A stretch of DNA of 64,000 nt from Macropodus opercularis (lineage: Eukaryota > Chordata > Actinopteri > Anabantiformes > Osphronemidae): assembly GCA_030770545.1 (NCBI GenBank), contig CM061098.1, forward strand, positions 4,792,001 to 4,856,000, written 5' to 3'. A program made the translations under genes and the position numbers. Below are positions 1 to 11,876 of the stretch, in pieces. Within the stretch, counting starts at the first letter, position 1; every line of letters starts with the position of its first letter. A model generated the notes under the pieces. That model ran no database searches. It was not told the origin of the DNA and saw only the letters and a program-made list of their open reading frames with translations.

Positions 1-1674
1 TTAACCTTCTTTTATAGAACAACCCAAAAACCCCTGAATCCTTCCACACCTTCCTAGTTTTCATCATTTTCCACATCTTTGCAGTCAGTTTGTGCAGCAT
101 CAAATTATTTGCATTATTTTTCATCTCCATGTCTGTTTAATTGATCACTTTATACACAGGCTCTGGTTAATAGCAGATAAATATGGACTAGTAATTACAA
201 AGTTCTGGTTAATGTTTTCTGTTTGTCATTTCTAATTTAACTATAATTCTATTTCTAAGCAAGTGTGATCCAATCCAATAGATTCAATTTGTCTGAAAGT
301 CAACAATGACTTAATAAAACCTCTGAAATTTGTATTTGAAATATGCGGCACCAGATTTTTCCAGATTTATTGATTTTAATGTTTTTAAAGAAAGTAAAAT
401 TAAAGATATGACCAAAGTCAAAACGTCAATAATTGCAAAGCTGCTCTGTTCTGTTGAAACTGATTTGGCCAGTGAAGAATGTCCCGTTCCTGCACTTTGA
501 GATACTCACGTGTAAAAGCTACACAAGCTGCTTGTTTTGGGCCATAATCCAGCTGCAGTGTGAGGCAGCTTCCTGTCAGTTCCACAGCATTAGAATGAAT
601 CTGATCAGATATACAGACCAGTAGATATTATCCAACAGGTCATCTTAGTGTTTTGGACCTGGTTGGCAAAACAAGACATTTAAAGATGCTTAGTTCAAAT
701 CATTTTAATGTTTTATAAACTAAATAACAAATCAAATCACCTAGAAAATAAACGATAGACGTATCGATATGACAAAAAAATCATTAGTTGTAGTTTTGTT
801 TCTGAGCTCATCAAAGGATAAAAGGTGTGGATCTGAAAACAGCAGAGCTGGTCGACATGGAGGAGAAATGCAGCTGCAGTATGAGACGCCCACCGTCTGA
901 AAAGAACAGGCCCATAATATCCCAAGAATTTCTAAATGGCCCTTGAAGTTTTCATAACTGCATCAATTCATATGTCCAAAAGTGGCATTTTACCTGTGAC
1001 AGGAAACCAGAGAAAGGGGTCTGCTGCTTTGAAGGACGTCTTTATTTGAGTGAGCGGAAGAGAAAGGAGCCGCTCACAGAGCCCCGAGGAGGCAGCTGAA
1101 GGCCCTTCACACCCGGCCAGCCTTTCACGATGTGCTTGAGCTGCAGGCATTATCTGTTGCGTGCCAGAGGCGGATTGTCGGCACAACAGGGCCAAAACTA
1201 TAAATCACGTCTGCACTATCTACACACATTAATTGGACTGTAACAGTGGGCCAACCCCCACTTCTGCTCCCGTGTCTGCAGCAATGTAGCCCTAGCCGAG
1301 ATGTTTTGAATTTCTTCCAAGAGACGGAGAAACTTCTCTCTGCTTGTCTCTTGGTTCCATTTACTGTATTAAGTGCTCTGTCCCAAGGGCTCTTCCATTT
1401 AGTGCTCCATCGCATGCAAGGATAACTTTTCTTTGCTAAAGGGGTGTTCAGACGTAACGTAGGCGACTAAAAGCCTACTTAATGCAGCAGTAACCTCCCT
1501 GTCCCTTCCCTTTCCAGTGTTGGGGTAGATTACGGGCTCTATCATGCTGGATGGGATATTTAGTGAGAAATCCAAAGTGCGTTCTTGGGAGCTTTTATTG
1601 CAAATGGCTGTTGGCAGTGCCCTCTCGTGTATTACTCCATCTGAACACAATCTGGCAGCTATTCTCACATAAGT

Positions 1675-1695
1675 AGGAGGAGGAGGAGGAGGAGG
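1675..1695. repeat. (AGG)7 microsatellite
   Basis: Seven perfect AGG units within a purine-rich stretch; simple repeat with no evidence of function. Confidence 0.9.
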
Positions 1696-2095
1696 GTGAA
1701 GGTCTGGTGGGGGGGTGCAGTAGCGTGCTCTGAGCCTCCTTCTTCATACCAAGACCTGTCATAAACACACCTCAGAGGAGGAGAAACAGAGATGTTACCA
1801 CGGCAACTGGCATGTTGCTGCATCAGGCAAGAGTTCTGTTGAAAACACGAGAATAACATAACGAGAAGGGGGAGGGAAGAGAGCGGGGGGGTGTAATAGC
1901 CTATTATGCCATTTAAAGTTTATTTCTTTACTGGAAAGGTGGAGGGAGTTTGACTTTGGCGGAGGGCAGACAAAGAGTCTGGGAGATATTACAGAGCTGT
2001 GTCACTGTAGACAGAAAAAGGCCAAAGCACACTTTGCTGGCACAGCTATCATGTAGTGAGCGTTGAAGAGTTTCCAGAGCATGTGCTTGTCCTCG

Positions 2096-2110
2096 CCAGC
2101 AGGGGGCGCC
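2096..2110 (+). promoter_or_regulatory. perfect CTCF-type motif, forward orientation
   Basis: CCAGCAGGGGGCGCC matches the 15-base vertebrate CTCF core consensus CCASYAGRKGGCRSY at every position. It lies 3.3 kb upstream of the nkx3-2 start codon and points toward the gene. CTCF is the vertebrate insulator and loop-anchor protein, and its motif direction sets the loop direction. Occupancy cannot be judged from sequence, but a full match in unremarkable flanking DNA is unlikely to be chance. Confidence 0.7.
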
Positions 2111-3688
2111 CTCCTTATCCGCAACAGTAGTTTTGCTCACTACACTGAAAGCGAGCAGCTGATTGTTCCAGTCCTGTTTACATATATTAATATTATTTCA
2201 CTATATTGATCCAACGTTCAGACTCACGATTCAAAATCATTAGTTTGAGCTGACAATCACAGGTTTTGTCTCAAATGTGCCTTAGTTTCACATCTGTTCA
2301 TCCTGGTCCAAACTGCTGCTGGACTGAGGGTCAAACTAAAAATGTCACCTAGGGCTCGAATAATAATTATTATACAAACATTCCAACAGTAATAAACTGA
2401 TGCAGAGCTGAATGAAAATGACCAGCAATGCTGCACGTTTCTCTTCTGCTTCTACAAAGACTTTTTTCAATTATTGTTTGGTATTTGCCCTCAGTTTTAC
2501 GTTTGCTGTACTTATACTACACTTGACAGCTGGACTTACTGATCAACTCCACATGAAGCACTGCCTCCTGGAAAGCATCAGTAGTGCTGCAAAACAAATC
2601 TGCGTCTTGTTTCTGTTTTCTTTCTGTTTCTGCTTTTGTTATGCAGGAACTTTACCAATAAATGTTGATATTTTTTTATCATGTGGTGATACTGGATGCA
2701 TGATTTTCTAAAGCAATTTTTAAAATATATTTTGACCACACTATAATATATTTTGACCAGCAGATATGATGATATCACACCTCGTATACTTTTTATTAGC
2801 TGTTAACCTAAAATGTGTCACTAAATTAACAATCATCTAACGTAATATAATAACATTAACAATATTCAACTTTATTACGACGTGCACGACTGGGATCAGC
2901 TCTAACACGTAATTACCATTCGATAAACACACGTTCACCTGTTTTAACCACAATGAATCACAACAATCCGCCGTCCTGTCGTTTTAATACCCATTTGCTC
3001 TCGCCGCTGTTTACGTTTCCTGCCACTTACAGCTACTTACAGCTTATTACTCTTCCTCACAGTGTGGTTAGCAAAGCACAGAGGAACCCAGCTCTGCTTG
3101 ACATCACAGTGATGGGCGCACACTGACTGTGTGTTGGGGGACTGACAGACACTTCAGGCGTTTTTTCCAGGGTAAAACGCGGATCGGTCATTTTTAGGAC
3201 AAACGTCAACAGTGGCCTAAATAAACAGCGAGGACACAAAGGAAAACGTGTGTTTCTAAAACGCCACAAACACTGTGTGATGCGCCACTTGCGCGTTGGC
3301 CTTGGGTGGAACGAGCAGTTTCTAGAAGAACAAGGGCAGAGAGTGAAAATACCCAGATGGTGTCCGTGGTTGGAGCTTTTCTCTTTCCCAGTTGTGTTTT
3401 CATTGCTTGCGGTGATTCCATTCCAAGGTCGAGTCCAGCCCCGCAGCGCCACAGAGTTTATTATCTGAACACAACAGGACGATCCAGTTATTCTGAATTA
3501 CACAGTTTAAATCCTGTGTAATTCTGTAAAGGACAGAGATCTGCAGCTGGAGCGAAAGCTGCTGCAGAATCACCGCCGCTGTGTTGTTCACGGAGGCATT
3601 TTAAAGCCATTTATTTCGTTTCTGATGTCTGTGTGTGCGCTTATTACGGAGCTGACCCCAAAAAGTCCAAATGAGATATTTCTACTGA

Positions 3689-3703
3689 CCACTAGATGGT
3701 ATA
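3689..3703 (+). promoter_or_regulatory. partial CTCF-type motif
   Basis: The first 11 bases, CCACTAGATGG, fit the CTCF core perfectly, but the C at position 12 is T and the last two positions also miss, giving 12 of 15. It has the same forward orientation as the stronger motif at 2096. This could be a weak or auxiliary site, or chance. Confidence 0.3.
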
Positions 3704-3920
3704 ATATATGCACGCAACAGGTTTGCACGAGGTGACAGTGACTGCAGCGATGACGAACCGCGCTTCAAAATCCACAGTACAGACTTTGTCCTACAGACAA
3801 AGAATAATTAGAAAACAAACCCATAAAGAAATAAACCTGAGCAACGACTCCTGCTCTGACGGCTCAAGCTTCTTTGAGTTTGAAATCCTAAAAATCTTAA
3901 TGAAAGAATACTGTCATGCC

Positions 3921-3959
<39 letters not shown>
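3921..3959. repeat. (AAT)13 microsatellite
   Basis: Thirteen uninterrupted AAT units; likely length-polymorphic. Read through in one frame it gives a poly-asparagine tail to a spurious open frame. Confidence 0.95.
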
Positions 3960-4829
3960 TTTTAACTTGAAATTTAAGCGTTTATTGAGACAAAACTATG
4001 TAATAATAAAATAATAAGAAACGCTTATCCGGATGGAAATGGAACTTCCACTGTATGTTCCATTATAATTAATAGACTTGCGCACTGTGCAATGGATCTT
4101 ATTTTGCAATAAGTGGAGGAAAAATATTATCCATGCAAAAATATAATTTTATTGATAGACAGCAACAGAAAAGCTGTGGAATCGAAAAACAGCAGAGGCC
4201 ACGATCCAGAGGTGAAGCACAGATGTGTCCACACGGTTCACTCAATAAAACGTCTAATGCTGTTCATGCTCGTGTTTGAGCTGAACACGAAACAAACAAA
4301 ATAAAAGATATTGTAATAAAAAATTTCATTTTTGGTCAGACGTTTTGCGACTAAACAGTTGTTTTGTATATTTTAGGCACCAGTGTTTTGAATTGCACAA
4401 CCTGACTGATGCAGAAACTATAAGGTTTAGCTTTTAATTCACGCTATATGATCGAATAGAACAATTTAAAATCTACGTTTATACTATGCAAACGTCAGGT
4501 TTTCCCACAAGCTGAGTCCTCCCTGGTCAAAGCGATCCATGCTGGAGGATGTGACATAAATGTGTCCCATGGCCATTTTAAGGTTTAATAAAGATGTTGG
4601 CCAGCGTCCAGACTCTTCCTGAAAGAACCCGTCAGTTGTGCGTTACGCACCGACTCCAGAACAGTTTGGACGATGAAGGGCTAAGTTTTTAAAAGATGAA
4701 CTATCCTACTGATGTGTTGTCCTGGTGCTACCTTCAAGTGATGCAGGACATGTTACACATATTATTCTGCTTAACATTACACTCGCGTTGCTTAACTTCG
4801 CTTCCTTGTGTGTCTCAGATCGGCCTCTT

Positions 4830-4837
4830 TGATTGAT
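4830..4837 (+). promoter_or_regulatory. PBX-HOX-type composite site
   Basis: TGATTGAT followed by AAAA is the classical PBX-HOX heterodimer core. It lies about 560 bases upstream of the nkx3-2 start codon. A single 8-mer is weak evidence alone, but proximal placement at an axial-skeleton patterning gene makes it worth recording. Confidence 0.25.
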
Positions 4838-5029
4838 AAAAGTAATACAAACTGACTTTAGATTTATTTTGAATCAATCAAACAAAATGATCAGTCACGC
4901 ATCATAAGCCACGTGAGAGCTTGGTCGTCTGTTTTTGCTTAAGTTGCCTTAAGATGAAGTTGTGCAAACCTGCGTGTCTCGCCTGTAAAGCGCTTCCACT
5001 AAACCCCTGACACTTTTTTCCCACTCTGT

Positions 5030-5393
5030 TGAAGGCAGCGTGACGTAGCTTACAGTGGCTAATCGCGACGCGGCTTCCCTCCTCTCGGGGCCAATAGGAG
5101 GCGGTGAGGTGTGCCTGTCAGTCACAGGTGAGGGTGGATGGTAAAGCATAGGGTGAAAAGGGCCGGAGTCACGAGCGAGCCCGAGCTGATGGCAGAGCTA
5201 TGCAAGGAGCATCATCGTGCCTGCGGATGTAGCAGAAACTTTCCACGGGGATGCGACCAGGAAGCAACTCTGGGGGGAAAAAGTTAAGTGACAGCAGTTC
5301 TCTACGGAGGGATCAGCTTAAAATGTGGATGAAGTGACATTTACTCGGGCGCTTAATTACTCAAGTTGAAAGAGAAACTTCGCTTTTGTTAAA
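5030..5393 (+). promoter_or_regulatory. nkx3-2: nkx3-2 proximal promoter and 5' UTR
   Basis: CpG content rises from about 4.95 kb. A CCAAT box is present at 5091-5095, about 300 bases before the start codon, and no TATA box is obvious, as expected for a developmental CpG-type promoter. The transcription start is not determinable by eye; somewhere in 5115-5190 is plausible. The leader may contain a 32-codon upstream reading frame at 5189-5287. The main start codon at 5394 has A at -3 and G at +4, a strong vertebrate context. Confidence 0.5.
5189..5287 (+). other. possible upstream ORF in nkx3-2 leader
   Basis: An ATG with G at +4 opens 32 codons and closes with TAA 106 bases before the nkx3-2 ATG. 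It does not overlap the main frame. If the transcription start lies upstream of 5189 it could dampen translation. The predicted peptide (starts MAELCKEHHR) resembles nothing I recognise. Confidence 0.3.
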
Positions 5394-5766
5394 ATGGCTG
5401 TTCGTGGCAACTCGCTGATGCCTTTCTCAATCCAAGCCATCCTGAACAAAAAGGACGAGAGTCGACACTTGCCAGATTTGGACATGTGCTTCTCCAAGAC
5501 GACGTGCTGGAAAATATTTGGGGAGATGAACGGCGGGTCTCGGAGAGACGACGGGGAGGTTTGTGAGCCGACGGACCAGAAATGCTACGACTCGGACTCA
5601 GGGCTCAGCGATGACACCGAGAGCAAGCCTGTCGCCGCGTGCAACTCGGAGAAGGACGGAGATCCTGCGTCGGATGTTCAGGAGGAAAGTCTGCAGGAAG
5701 AAACGGACCACGAGTCTGCAGCTGCGGAGAACACGAAGAGCGACAGTGAGCCCAGCAATGCTGCGG
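5394..5766 (+). CDS. nkx3-2: nkx3-2 exon 1 (coding part)
   Basis: Encodes residues 1-124 plus the first base of codon 125. The donor is GTAAGT at 5767. It carries the eh1-like motif and the acidic linker with an SDSGLSDD-type stretch. Reading through the donor gives an open frame to 5834 ending in TGA, but that extension lacks the homeodomain and is an intron artefact. Confidence 0.95.
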
Positions 5767-6832
5767 GTAAGTGGGACGGAAACCTACCGCAGAGGTTGGC
5801 ATTTGAATCGCGTAAGACCATAACGAGTCTGTGAGACGTCTCTTTAAAACACAAGTCTCACTACAGAGCAACGCATCCCTTCATACCGATGCTTCATATT
5901 GTGCTACGGTCGTGCAAAATCACAATGAGCGCTGTGATTGAGTTAGTGCAGCGTGTCAGGCCTATCAGCTAAACTCCACGTCCTGACAACCTTTACGCAC
6001 AAAGTGCCCAAACTTTACGCGCGATTAATAAGGGATAACCCGGTCCAGCCTTAGGACTGGTGCTGTACGACGCTAATGTTTACAGGCGTCATACTCTCAC
6101 ATTAGCTTAACATGTGATTTAACTTGGAATTTATGTTACAACTTACATAAAATAATATGTTTTGTTTATTATTATAACCCCGTCTGCCCAAGATTTGCGA
6201 TATTTTTGCACTTACTTTATAATCTATAGAGTTTAGGTTAAATGCTTTATGACAACAATTTAAATTGTCCTTTTGTGCTCACGGGGTTTTTATTTATATT
6301 ATGTTTGCCCTAATGAACATATACACATATTAATTTGTCTGTATTAAAAACGCTGAAGAATACAGGCATTCACTCGCATGATCCATCTACGTATCTTCCT
6401 CTCCCAGACTCCAGTACCCTGGACGAGAAGAGCCTGGACCAACCCAAACAGCGGAAAAAGCGCTCCAGGGCTGCCTTCTCCCATGCCCAGGTCTTCGAGC
6501 TGGAGCGCCGCTTCAACCACCAGCGATACTTGTCCGGACCGGAACGGGCGGACCTGGCGGCCTCCTTGAAGCTCACAGAGACTCAAGTCAAGATCTGGTT
6601 CCAAAACCGCCGGTACAAGACGAAACGCCGCCAGATGGCCGCAGACCTGATGGCATCCACCCCTGCGGCCAAGAAGGTCGCGGTGAAAGTTTTGGTGCGC
6701 GACGACCAGAGACAGTACACCCCGGGAGAGATCCTGCGGCCCCCGCTGCTGTCCCTGCAGCCGTCCTACTATTACCCCTACGCCTACTGCCTCCCTGCAT
6801 GGACACTCTCTACATGTGCAGGGAATCAGTGA
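5394..6832 (+). CDS. nkx3-2: Nkx3.2 / Bapx1 homeodomain transcription factor (whole coding span)
   Basis: Two coding exons (5394-5766 and 6408-6832) joined over a 641-base GTAAGT...CAG intron encode 265 residues; the vertebrate family runs from about 245 in zebrafish to 333 in human. Residues 8-18 (LMPFSIQAILN) hold the eh1-like repression motif that recruits Groucho/TLE. Residues 30-120 are acidic, Ser/Glu-rich and probably disordered. Residues 141-200 are a complete homeodomain with W48, F49, Q50, N51, R53 and the NK-class Tyr54. The tail carries the Nkx3.2-specific block VAVKVLVRDDQRQY and a Tyr-rich PSYYYPYAYCLP segment. Known role, from the family: nuclear repressor downstream of Shh in sclerotome, promoting chondrogenesis and blocking hypertrophy, and needed for the jaw joint in fish. 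The next gene on the same strand is rab28, as in mammals. The identity is secure because three separate family-specific blocks agree. Confidence 0.97.
6408..6832 (+). CDS. nkx3-2: nkx3-2 exon 2 (coding part, homeobox)
   Basis: The acceptor CTCCCAG ends at 6407. The first two bases complete an Asp codon (G from exon 1 plus AC), so the phase matches. It encodes the lead-in DEKSLDQPKQRKKRSR, the whole homeodomain and the C-terminal domain, ending in TGA at 6830-6832. An in-frame ATG at 6335 lies inside the intron and is not the start. Confidence 0.96.
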
Positions 6833-7620
6833 GAACTCGGTGACTGTATTTATTCATTTCATTTGCTTCTGGGAACTCTAACAATATTTCTTCTGACAAG
6901 AGGAGGAGACCAAAGAAGACTGTTGAATTCTGCAGCAGTCGAACTTGTCCAGGCCAGATCGAGGGGGTTCCCAGAGTTTCTCGTGTTCGCCACATCCTCA
7001 GAGAAAACACCAGTCCTTTCAAGAACTCTGTCAGATAAAGGGGAACAGTGTGAACTGCGAGAAGGAAAAGTGGATCTCCTCGTAAAATCTCAGCGTGAAC
7101 CACTGAGACGTGACGCGTCAGTAACACCAAAGTATTCTTCTCCTTGGGAGACTGTCAGAACCTCTGAAGCCCTCTCGACCCCAGAGACCTATAAACTGAG
7201 CATGTCACCTTATGTTGGTTTATATTTTACATGCGCCTTCCTACCTCTGCAGTGATTGGAACTAGGCATTGACTTTTCAAATAACTCTCTGTTACAGGTT
7301 TGTTATTTTCTTGCTGTGTTTGTAAAGGTAAGATATTTCAGCACTTTTGAGCATATATGTAAGATGCATTATATTGTAGGCATGTACAGTGTCAGACTGA
7401 GAAGACGCGGTGTGTTGTGTTAGCGGCCTGAAAGCGACCAGGACGCAGACTGAGACAGACCAGCTTCTACAAAATGTGTTATTTGTGTTCAATGGCTGTT
7501 TAGACCGAAAGACATTAAAACATATCAGGCATAATATTCACCTGGATGCGGTTTTATTTAAGTTTTTCTAGTATCATACTCTGAAATATATTTAAATAAA
7601 ATCGACAAAGTTGTCAGAGT
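6833..7620 (+). other. nkx3-2: nkx3-2 3' UTR (approximate)
   Basis: A candidate AATAAA poly(A) signal lies at 7595-7600 and another at 7708-7713; an ATTAAA near 7513 is an alternative. The 130-codon open frame at 6863-7255 lies wholly in this UTR, has no family match, and is not considered a gene. The exact cleavage site is unknown. Confidence 0.5.
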
Positions 7621-8587
7621 TTAGCAATAAGTGTAATAATTAATTACAATCAACAATCATTATTTTTGACGTGATGTGCCTCTTGCGCATGTGTTTAAAC
7701 GGGTAAAAATAAACTGTTGCGCTACTTTTGTGATCAACAGTTTTTAAAGTACTATACACGGACGAGCGTGTTTAACCTTTGAATAATGTGCAAATCTAAT
7801 TTAGAGTTTTTAAGCAATAATGAGTTTATCCAGTAAATTATTTTTGATAGCGTTTGATTTCACCGTCTCATCTTCACCGTGATCTACCTAATGAAGCTTT
7901 GGAGATGGCATCTGTGCCACTAAGGCCTTTTTCCCAAGCCCACCTGTCAAACAGTGATGAATAGCTCTGTGATTCCCGGACAGGGCGAACTGACAGCTAC
8001 CTTTAAGGCTGCATGTCAACACAAAGAGAGGAGTATTCCGGGGTTAAGGAGGCCCATGTCACGGTGCCTAAATTTAAGTCCGAGAAGAAAAACTGTTCTC
8101 TTTGTGGTCTGCTTGCAGGAAGCAAACTATCTTTCTTCAAATGTGAAAATACTTTAAGGCCCTTCCAATTTTAGGCCTGAAGCTGGAGTTGAAGTATTGC
8201 GGGTCTGTGTAGCAGCTAAATGTTAAGCCAGGTCAGCAGGGAGCCGCCGAACACCGCCATCCATCTAACATGCATCTCTTCCACATAGGCTGCATCAATC
8301 CAGTTGCGTAAAGGGCAGTGGGCATACAAACCAACGATGAGGCAGGGCCCCTCATTTTTTCTACTTTAAAACGCTGGCACGTGCACAATCAAAGCACTGA
8401 AGACATCAAGTAACGGACGCGTCACTTTTGCTGGGTCGCCTCTGACAGTTTTGAGGCGTCACTGCGCCTTTACGCGCTGGCGTTTTAAGCACCTGGTGCA
8501 TCTGTGCCCCACCTTCTTTACCCCATACGTTAAACTAGTCTGTTTACTCACAAATGGCGTCTGTGTGTCCGAAAATCTGATCTCGTT

Positions 8588-8605
8588 GATGCAGGCATAT
8601 GCATC
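8588..8605. promoter_or_regulatory. nested palindrome with octamer-type half-sites
   Basis: GATGCA and TGCATC face each other across six bases, and an inner perfect palindrome GCATATGC sits in the middle. ATGCA words are half of the POU/octamer element. It lies in the CpG-richer block 1.8 kb downstream of the nkx3-2 stop codon. Possible POU-dimer site; function is not established. Confidence 0.3.
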
Positions 8606-10062
8606 TCCGGTGGCGGTGAAGCCGATTGGCTGGTCTGCGCGTAGAGAACAGACGAGTGGACCGTCCCACCTGGCTTCCCTTCGTACCTGCATGTGGAGAT
8701 ATCTGATGTAGAGGGGACATATCGTGGTTGTTTTTCCTTTCAACTCACGATCGTTGAAATGCAAACACCCTCATCGGTGTCCATTAACCCCATTCCGGTC
8801 TCCCCATTATTTATTTCAAAATTTATATTTAACGCAAGCAGCAGGCCTGCGCTCCCAACGTTGCGTGATTAATGGTGACAGGACAGAATATGATGCCTGA
8901 CTCTTTTTAGAAAAGACTCCTGACAGCGTGGCCTTCGTGTGTTAACTACATCACGCAGGTGCGAGGATGACGGAGCTCAAACAAACAATTGAAACCTTTC
9001 TCGTTTACTAAAGTAAACTGTTCAGTTGTCGCGTCTGTTTTAATCTCCCTCTGTTTCAGGAGCAAAGCAAAGCTCGAACGGCCATAGTGATGGATTCCAC
9101 ACAAGCCGATTTAATTCATCTAAATTCGTTGACATTTATTTTTTTCTTCAACATTCTTCAGTAAAATTCCTCCGCTACAAACAGAAGCATATTAGTTCCT
9201 ATAAAATTCTCTAGTTGTCAATTATTAACTTAAAGAATTTGTATTTAATACACGTTATCTGACGCCACAAGACAATATGTTGAATATGAACAGACTTTGC
9301 TACAGTCAATTCATCCTTTACTACGTTGCATATGCGTATTTTATATTTTAGAAACGTCAACAGAGATAATAATATTCACATAATATTCATCTGACAGTTC
9401 AATACATATTCCCGTTTAATTATGACTATATATACACAGCTGAATTTAATAAAATCGACTTCCGAATTGAATTATTTTACACTTACAAACAAGTGAAACA
9501 TTAAATGAGAAAGTAAATAATCGTTCGCAGCAATTCGCTATGACGTATGGACATTTAGAATCACTAGCCGGTTTATTTGAAAATGTTTCCATTCAACATA
9601 ATTTAATTCTGCACCACAGGCTACAAATATATGTACAAGTTATACATATACAGTACAACACAGCTTATTTATGTACATTTGCTAAACGTTCATGGTCTTT
9701 ACTGGTGTAAATGTTACTATATCTACATTGCAAACCCACAAACTGGAAACAAACCAGTTACTCTCTGAGTATAAGTCAAAAGCAAATCACAAGCAACACG
9801 CATATTCGATCTAAATCGTCATATATGATACATTTTTTTACTCAATTCATTCTTTTCATTAAGCTGCAGGTTTATTTTGCACTGACTTCGCTCATCGCAA
9901 CTAGAGGCTACAACCGAACACTCGGGCGCTTTGAAGCGTCCTGATCCTCTCTACAGCAAACGTTCGAAAACAATTAGGCGACAGTTTCCTCTACACTTAT
10001 CTGTCTGGTCGGGGAGCTGTCAATCACACCCTCATACGCGTTTTGGAGTAGACCTGACACTC

Positions 10063-10077
10063 ACTGCCACCTGCTTC
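10063..10077 (-). promoter_or_regulatory. CTCF-like motif, reverse orientation
   Basis: On the minus strand the word is GAAGCAGGTGGCAGT. The central AGGTGGC and everything 3' of it fit the CTCF consensus, with only the first two positions missing (13 of 15). Weaker than the sites at 2096 and 20960. Confidence 0.35.
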
Positions 10078-11439
10078 AAAGTGGCCCAGGTGCAAATTCC
10101 TCCTGATCCCCCACATGAAGCGACGTCCTTCCCCTGCGGTGAAAGACGAGCACCGTGATTCAACCTGTCTGTAAAACAGATGCATGACATGTAACATGAA
10201 GATGCCTATAAACATCAGCACCAAACGTGATCCTGGATTGCGGATCATCAGGAGTGAAGTTGGTTAACTGGTTCATTTCAGAACTACTTACACATCTAGA
10301 ACAAGTGTAGGAACCAGGTCCAGATATCTTTGTGTACAGTCCCATAGGTTGTAAATAATATTTGTTCATAGTAAAATTATAAACTTACTTATTTGTGTCC
10401 CAATCCTCCCTTTTGAGAGATGTGTTTAGACATGTCTTAAAAAGTTAGAACTAAGTAAAACTATTGTCTAAAAATGCTCAAATGCATCACTTTGCAGAAG
10501 ACTATTTAACCTCACAATAATAGTCATAGTTTAGTGGAAAAAGTGCCATCAGTAATTACATTACACAGCTGCTGTGTTTTAGATATTTATATAAAGTGAG
10601 ATTGTTCAGCTGTGAATAGAGGAAAAATTAAATAACTGTATTTATAAACAGGATGCGTCAGCAATAACATTAATATCTGTTTGTAGGCAAAAGTCATTTA
10701 AGGGAAAAACTTATTCTTAAAAGTGCCTCCACATACTCCTTCAAACTGTACATTGTTCAGCAGCTGAGATCAATGTTTTTTGTAGCAAAGTGCTTGTATG
10801 TTTACCATGACCTATATTTTCCTTATTTCTTACACTGATATACAGTAGACAGCATATACTTTGAATGAGTGGAATATAAAATAAGAAAACTTAAAGTTAA
10901 GGTTTTATTCTTCTAAGACACTACAGCCAAAACAGACAACAGCAAACAGATCTACCTAAACATAAAATAAAGTAATTATTTATTGTCATATTAAGATTAA
11001 TTATTCACTGGGCTGTTAAAGGAACACATCCGTTTTAGCAGTGCAATGTTAAATGTCTTCAGATTCTGAGGTTGTAATCCCAGGCTACAGAAATACTCTA
11101 TTACAAATAAATGCATCTCATGTGAACAGTAAACTGATCAATTCTTTTGAGAAAGCTTTTAGGTTATTACTGGCACATCGTGTACACAGCACTTAAATGG
11201 TTAGTGTGTTTTTATTGCAGGGTAAAGCTATTCTTTAGCCCATGATAATACATCATATGTCATAATCTGAACCTGTTTAATCTGCAAAGTAACTGTAACC
11301 TGACAAATCAAAGAATCAACTGCCTCGTATTTTACAGATTGATATAATCGTTAGTTATAGTAATTGTATATTAAGTATGTTTAAATTAATTTAAAGCATT
11401 AACATATATTGCTCCATATTGTATCACTTTTGGCTTTTA

Positions 11440-11876
11440 CCCCTCGCGTTCTTGTCTACACTTTGACCTTTTGTTTCCATGGCAACAGCACCGCGTCACA
11501 ACCAGGACACTACCACACACCGCCGTTGAGCGGGGGGACGCTTCGGCACCTTTTCTACTAATACAGAGGGTTTCGTGGTGATACTAGAAGTGTCTGCAGA
11601 CCGAAAGGGCAAATTATAAACCTACACGTCGGCCTCTGCTGAACTGTTTTCCCATTACAACTTGAATCGGTGCACGTCACGATAGTGTTTACAGTGCGTC
11701 AGTGGTTCAAGCCGAACCGAGCAGCTACAGAGTTAGCGGAGTCAAAATGGCGTCTGCTTGCCCACTCAATAGGCGTTTAATCCATATGTGATTAGCCTGA
11801 AAGCTGAATTCAGCTGAGCGTGGTTAGTTTTTAGTGTGTTCGGTTTCACCCAACGAGTTGAATACACCTGAGCAAC
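11440..11876 (+). promoter_or_regulatory. rab28: rab28 promoter and 5' UTR
   Basis: A local rise in CpG at about 11.45-11.75 kb, with no TATA box, fits a housekeeping promoter. The word TCAAAATGGCGTC at 11742-11754 matches the YY1 core (AANATGGCG), a common element just downstream of start sites in CpG promoters. The same ATG opens a 14-codon frame closing at 11791, an uORF only if transcription begins upstream of it. Confidence 0.5.
11747..11791 (+). other. possible 14-codon uORF / YY1 site
   Basis: An ATG with G at +4 and A at -3 reads MASACPLNRRLIHM then TGA, 85 bases before the rab28 start codon. Its last codon is itself an ATG followed directly by TGA, a minimal start-stop element. The ATGGCG is also the core of a YY1 motif, so the ATG may be a by-product of that site. 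Confidence 0.3.

Larger units (their letters stand above)
1..5090. other. intergenic DNA upstream of nkx3-2
   Basis: No exon is recognisable on either strand; the open frames here are short, low-complexity and match no family I know. bod1l1, the usual vertebrate neighbour on this side, is not visible and presumably lies off the left edge. The stretch is moderately AT-rich. It becomes CpG-richer around 3.0-3.6 kb and again from about 4.95 kb into the nkx3-2 promoter. It holds an (AGG) run at 1675-1695, an (AAT) run at 3921-3959, a perfect CTCF-type motif at 2096-2110, a weaker one at 3689-3703 and a PBX-HOX-like site at 4830-4837, each listed separately. Confidence 0.7.
7620..11440. other. intergenic DNA between nkx3-2 and rab28
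   Basis: No exon is recognised. 7.9-8.15 kb is purine-rich with a CACCTGTC E-box-like word. 8.24-8.77 kb is CpG-richer, with an inverted CCAAT (ATTGG at about 8624) and a nested palindrome at 8588-8605; open frames on both strands there reflect composition. From 8.8 to 11.4 kb the DNA is AT-rich and unstructured, apart from a minus-strand CTCF-like word at 10063-10077 (13 of 15 consensus positions). Confidence 0.6.

Noticed and set aside
6335..6407. In-frame ATG upstream of the homeobox as a translation start
   Set aside because: It is inside the intron. The exon 1 reading frame joins exon 2 at 6408 in correct phase and restores the family-typical N-terminus.
6863..7255. 130-codon open frame after the nkx3-2 stop codon
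   Set aside because: Lies in the 3' UTR; no resemblance to any protein and no alternative splice that would bring it into frame is evident.
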